Below the pieces are notes generated by a model, which saw only the letters and a program-made list of their open reading frames with translations, had not been told where the DNA came from and ran no database searches. Below, piece by piece: positions 61,170 to 64,000 of a stretch of DNA of 64,000 bases. The position numbers and the translations under genes were made by a program. This stretch comes from Pseudomonas viridiflava (GTDB lineage: Bacteria > Pseudomonadota > Gammaproteobacteria > Pseudomonadales > Pseudomonadaceae), in NCBI RefSeq assembly GCF_900582195.1, contig NZ_UTHA01000227.1, forward strand, positions 353,452-417,451. The letters are read 5' to 3'. Position 1 is the first letter of the stretch; every line of letters starts with the position of its first letter.

Positions 61170-61312
61170 CTGTCGATCGATCAGCTAGTCTCTGATGCGC
61201 GACGGCGCACATCCGCGTATGATTCGCGACCCTTCGCCGATCCCTTCGGCTGAGTACCCAGATTTCAATGCTTCAGGCGCCGCCTGAACAGACCACACCG
61301 GGAGGTGCCCAG

Positions 61313-62533
61313 ATGAGCGACATCATTCAGAAAGACGACCAGGAAATCGGCCCAGCAGGCGAAAAGCTGCAGAAAGTCCTCGCCCGTATCGGCGTCGGCT
61401 CGCGCCGTGACGTGGAATCCTGGATCAGCCAGGGCCGGATCAAGGTCAATGGCAAAGACGCCACCCTTGGTCTGCGCGTCGACATGCACGACGCCATCAC
61501 CATTGATGGCAAGGTGATCAAGCGCGAAGAGGCGGCCGAATCGGTGCGCCGCGTGATCATGTACAACAAACCCGATGGCGAGATCTGCACCCGTGACGAC
61601 CCGGAAGGCCGTCCGACCGTGTTCGACAAGCTGCCGCGTCCGAAAGAAGGGCGCTGGATCAACATCGGTCGTCTCGACATCAACACCACCGGTTTGCTGA
61701 TGTTCACCACCGACGGTGAACTGGCCAACCGTCTGATGCACCCGTCCTACGAGATGGACCGTGAATACGCCGTGCGCGTACGCGGTGAAGTCGACGACGA
61801 AATGATCGAGCGTCTGAAGGCTGGCGTGGTGCTGGAAGACGGCCCGGCCAAGTTCACCGACATCAAACAGGCACCGGGTGGCGAAGGTTTCAACCACTGG
61901 TACCACTGCGTGGTGATGGAAGGCCGTAACCGTGAGGTTCGTCGTCTGTGGGAATCGCAAGGTCTGGTGGTCAGCCGTCTGAAACGCGTGCGTTTCGGCC
62001 CGGTGTTCCTCAACTCCGACCTGCCGATGGGCCGCTGGCGCGAAATGAGCCAGTACGAAGTCGACATTCTCAGTGCTGAAGTGGGCCTGACGCCGGTTGC
62101 CATGCCGCAACTGAACGCCAAGAGCAAAGACAAGCTTGAGCGTATGCAGCGCAAATCGTCGCGTCCGATGGCCAAGACCGAGCGCGTGCGTACCCTGCGT
62201 CCAGCTGCTGGCGCGCCGACCGGGCCACGTCCGAGCCGTGAGCCGCAGATCGAAGGCGAGCGTCCAGGTCGCAAGCCGGTTGCCCGTGACGGCGAGCGCG
62301 CTCCGCGTCCAGCCAACGGTCGCACTGAGCGTGGCGAGCGTGGTGCACCGGCCGGTCGTGGCACGCCGGTGGCGGATCGTCCAGCGGACACCACCAACAA
62401 GCGCCCGGCCAAGCCTGCGCCGAAGCGTCCGGGGATCAAGCTGGTTGACGGTGACAAGCCGTCGGGCAAGCGCCGTGGCGCACCGGCAGGTTCCGGTCAG
62501 CGTCCGGGGTTTGGTCGTAAAAAGCCGGAATGA
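61313..62533 (+). CDS. rluB: 23S rRNA pseudouridine(2605) synthase RluB
   Basis: A 406-residue RsuA-family pseudouridine synthase. S4 domain at residues 17-75 (EKLQKVLARIGVGSRRDVESWISQGRIKVNG), catalytic D122 in GRLDINTTGLLMFTTDGELA, and EGRNREVRRLWESQG near 205. The last 130 residues are a long Arg/Pro/Gly-rich basic tail, typical of Pseudomonas RluB and likely to bind rRNA. ATG at 61313 with GGGAGG upstream; the ATG at 61268 has no ribosome site. Confidence 0.95.
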   Translation: MSDIIQKDDQEIGPAGEKLQKVLARIGVGSRRDVESWISQGRIKVNGKDATLGLRVDMHDAITIDGKVIKREEAAESVRRVIMYNKPDGEICTRDDPEGRPTVFDKLPRPKEGRWINIGRLDINTTGLLMFTTDGELANRLMHPSYEMDREYAVRVRGEVDDEMIERLKAGVVLEDGPAKFTDIKQAPGGEGFNHWYHCVVMEGRNREVRRLWESQGLVVSRLKRVRFGPVFLNSDLPMGRWREMSQYEVDILSAEVGLTPVAMPQLNAKSKDKLERMQRKSSRPMAKTERVRTLRPAAGAPTGPRPSREPQIEGERPGRKPVARDGERAPRPANGRTERGERGAPAGRGTPVADRPADTTNKRPAKPAPKRPGIKLVDGDKPSGKRRGAPAGSGQRPGFGRKKPE

Positions 62534-62572
62534 GGCAGCTGTGAGCTTCTAGCGGCAAGCTTCAAGCCAAAG

Positions 62573-62607
62573 CAAAAACGCCAACATCAGGGTTGGCGTT
62601 TTTTTTG
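62573..62607 (+). terminator. Rho-independent terminator of rluB
   Basis: AACGCCAAC and GTTGGCGTT with a short loop, followed by seven further T, about 40 bases after the rluB stop codon. Confidence 0.93.
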
Positions 62608-62642
62608 TCTGGCGAAAGGTTTGTAGCGCCTGGCAGGGCCTC

Positions 62643-62717
62643 TTCGCGAGCAAGCTCGCTCCCACATTGGAGCTGTGTCGTACACAAATCCCCTGTGGGA
62701 GCGAGCTTGCTCGCGAA
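62643..62717. repeat. REP pair (inverted)
   Basis: Two arms about 30 bases apart between rluB and the convergent metalloenzyme gene. Confidence 0.9.
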
Positions 62718-62749
62718 AGGGCCGGTAGCGTCAATAAAGAAATCTTGGG

Positions 62750-63715
62750 CTAGAACACAAAGCGTCCGTCAAACACCGGCTTGTCATCCAGCGCCAACAC
62801 CCCGCCCGAGAAGATCAGGTCCAGGTGATGACTGCCTTTCGCGCCACCGCCCAGCCCCAGATGCAACCCACAATGCCGCTCTTCAAATCCGGCATTGCGC
62901 GCATACAAATCCTTCACACCTTCATTGGTGCCAATCCCCAGCTCCTCAATCCGCCGGTTCGACGGGTTGGCGTCCAGGTACTTGTTGAAATCATGCTCCA
63001 GCCCCGGCACGTCGGTGGCGATGCGGCTGATCGTCGAGTTCTCGATCCATAACTCCAGCGGCGACTCCAGCACGCCGTATTTGCGCGCAAACGGAATGGT
63101 GCTGAGGAACGTGCCCTTGAACTTCACATGACCGTTGATGGCCTCGCTGTGCGTGGCGATTTCGCCGGGGGCCAGGTCGAAGTTGCCGACGCCGTTGATG
63201 TCGGTCCATTTCTTGATGCTGCTCAGCGGCGTTTCAAACCATGAGCCGTCGTCGTCCTTGAAACTCAGCGTGGTCGCCTGGGACATGCGCTGGATCAGGT
63301 GACTGTTGAGCCCGGCAATCCGCTGCGGCGTGACGCTGAACGTGTCGTAGAAATAATCGCCGTAATCCTTGAACAGCAGCGACTTCTTCCAGTTTTCCGC
63401 CATCACGCCTTGCAGCGCGCGGACGAATCCCGGGCCGTCGGGCCGTGGGTTGGGCAGGGTGGAAGAGTCGTAGAAGAAAATGTACAGATCGCTGTCGGTG
63501 ATTGCCGAGGTCAGCGTTGCGGTGCTTTCCAGGTCCAGACGTCGGGTGCTGAACTGGAAACGAGGATGATCGCCAGCCTGTTCGGCGATCGCGCCGGTCA
63601 GCGCCTCATAATCAGCTGTGTGGCCGAGCAATACCTTCGCCGAGTCGAGGCCGGCAAGGGCTGGGTGATGTTCGAGGTAGTAAAGGAAATGCGAGATCGC
63701 GCGGGGCTTATCCAT
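62750..63715 (-). CDS. M29-like metalloenzyme beside a small peptide gene
   Basis: A 321-residue protein with an M29 aminopeptidase/NicX-like C-terminal metal site: APGEIAT (E185), EELGIGTNEG (E258), FEERHCGLHLGLG (E278 or E279, H285) and SHHLDLIFSGG (H297, D299). M29 enzymes are aminopeptidases with two metal ions; NicX relatives are iron dioxygenases that open 2,5-dihydroxypyridine. I cannot tell from sequence which chemistry applies. No signal peptide. ATG at 63715 with GGGAGGA upstream. It follows the 45-residue peptide gene by 71 bases on the same strand, so it may act on or with that peptide. Confidence 0.75.
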   Translation of the reverse strand: MDKPRAISHFLYYLEHHPALAGLDSAKVLLGHTADYEALTGAIAEQAGDHPRFQFSTRRLDLESTATLTSAITDSDLYIFFYDSSTLPNPRPDGPGFVRALQGVMAENWKKSLLFKDYGDYFYDTFSVTPQRIAGLNSHLIQRMSQATTLSFKDDDGSWFETPLSSIKKWTDINGVGNFDLAPGEIATHSEAINGHVKFKGTFLSTIPFARKYGVLESPLELWIENSTISRIATDVPGLEHDFNKYLDANPSNRRIEELGIGTNEGVKDLYARNAGFEERHCGLHLGLGGGAKGSHHLDLIFSGGVLALDDKPVFDGRFVF

Positions 63716-63786
63716 GAGTCCTCCCTGACTGACCGTGAAGAAAGCGGCAGGCACGACCGGCCGGATCGTGCCTGCCCGGTGATGTC

Positions 63787-63924
63787 TTACAGAGGCCACA
63801 TCGCCGTGCCGAACGGAACTACCGCGTCGGCTTGCATCATTTCCACAGCCGCCTCATGGGTCGGTGCTTCAAACCATTCGTCCAGTTGCAGTTCGGTATC
63901 CAAGTCTTTTTCCAGTGCTTGCAT
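63787..63924 (-). CDS. 45-residue acidic peptide, candidate precursor peptide
   Basis: ATG at 63924 with an AGGAG ribosome site seven bases upstream. Residues 1-33 are acidic (10 Asp/Glu, one Lys) and helix-prone: LEKDLDTELQLDEWFEAP, then HEAAVEMMQAD. Residues 34-45, AVVPFGTAMWPL, are uncharged and rich in Pro, Phe, Met and Trp. This acidic leader plus hydrophobic core layout is that of ribosomally made, modified peptides. The following gene encodes an M29-like metalloenzyme; upstream genes are beyond the window. It could alternatively be a small regulatory protein. Confidence 0.7.
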   Translation of the reverse strand: MQALEKDLDTELQLDEWFEAPTHEAAVEMMQADAVVPFGTAMWPL

Positions 63925-64000
63925 GGTCGATCTCCTAGATGACTTTCACGGTTGTGACTGGCCGGTCGAGTTGGCCGGCAAGACGTGAAGAACCTAGTTC

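Overview
The window is a GC-rich chromosomal segment of a fluorescent Pseudomonas, most likely in the P. fluorescens/koreensis group. The evidence is gene content and gene order: a gbuA-gbuR guanidinobutyrase locus with two transporters, a PA1414-type small gene, a MapA-type RTX adhesin with its own type I exporter, a cpxR/cpxA pair next to trkH, and a yciB-rnm-yciO-scpAB-rluB block. Intergenic spaces are full of Pseudomonas-type REP palindromes (core GGGAGCGAGC.TGCTCGCG). I see no rRNA, tRNA, transposase, CRISPR array or prophage.

Layout. 1-640: end of a probable polymorphic toxin and an overlapping candidate immunity gene. 765-9450: housekeeping and membrane genes (DUF899, DUF6279 lipoprotein, TorF-like protein, a SutA-like small protein, a CvfB-like S1 protein, DUF2177, EamA and MFS transporters, LysR regulator, PA1414-family gene). 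9559-16950: acyl carrier protein, MBL hydrolase, then the guanidinobutyrate locus (SSS symporter, NCS1 permease, NTF2-like protein, gbuA, divergent gbuR) and tapT. 17069-30531: exporter genes mapE-mapB-mapC divergent from the 2620-residue adhesin mapA. 30735-36831: a lower-GC accessory island holding a broken DUF6124 gene with a structured leader and two paralogous proteins of unknown function (649 and 1003 aa). 36977-43126: YbaN, YecA, recQ, MarR, short FimV-like protein. 43249-52857: plpD, SelW-like protein, EamA, two AraC regulators, LpxH-like phosphatase, HD protein, DUF962, trkH, nitroreductase. 53110-55994: cpxR, a Spy/CpxP-like gene and cpxA. 56002-62533: envelope, RNA and chromosome-segregation housekeeping genes. 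62750-63924: a 45-residue acidic peptide gene followed by an M29-like metalloenzyme, running into the window edge.

How the genes work together. GbuA splits 4-guanidinobutyrate to GABA and urea, presumably under GbuR, with neighbouring transporters bringing in substrate. MapB/C/E should export MapA, whose N-terminal retention module carries a TAAG site of the type cut by LapG; lapD and lapG are not in the window. The most unusual area is 30.7-37.0 kb: two paralogues with a common N-terminal part and unrelated C-termini sit behind near-identical promoters, each with a lux-box-like palindrome (CTGTCAGATCTGACAG and CTGTCAGGTCTGACAG) 83-85 bp before the start codon. The peptide plus metalloenzyme pair at the right edge is a second candidate for an undescribed system.
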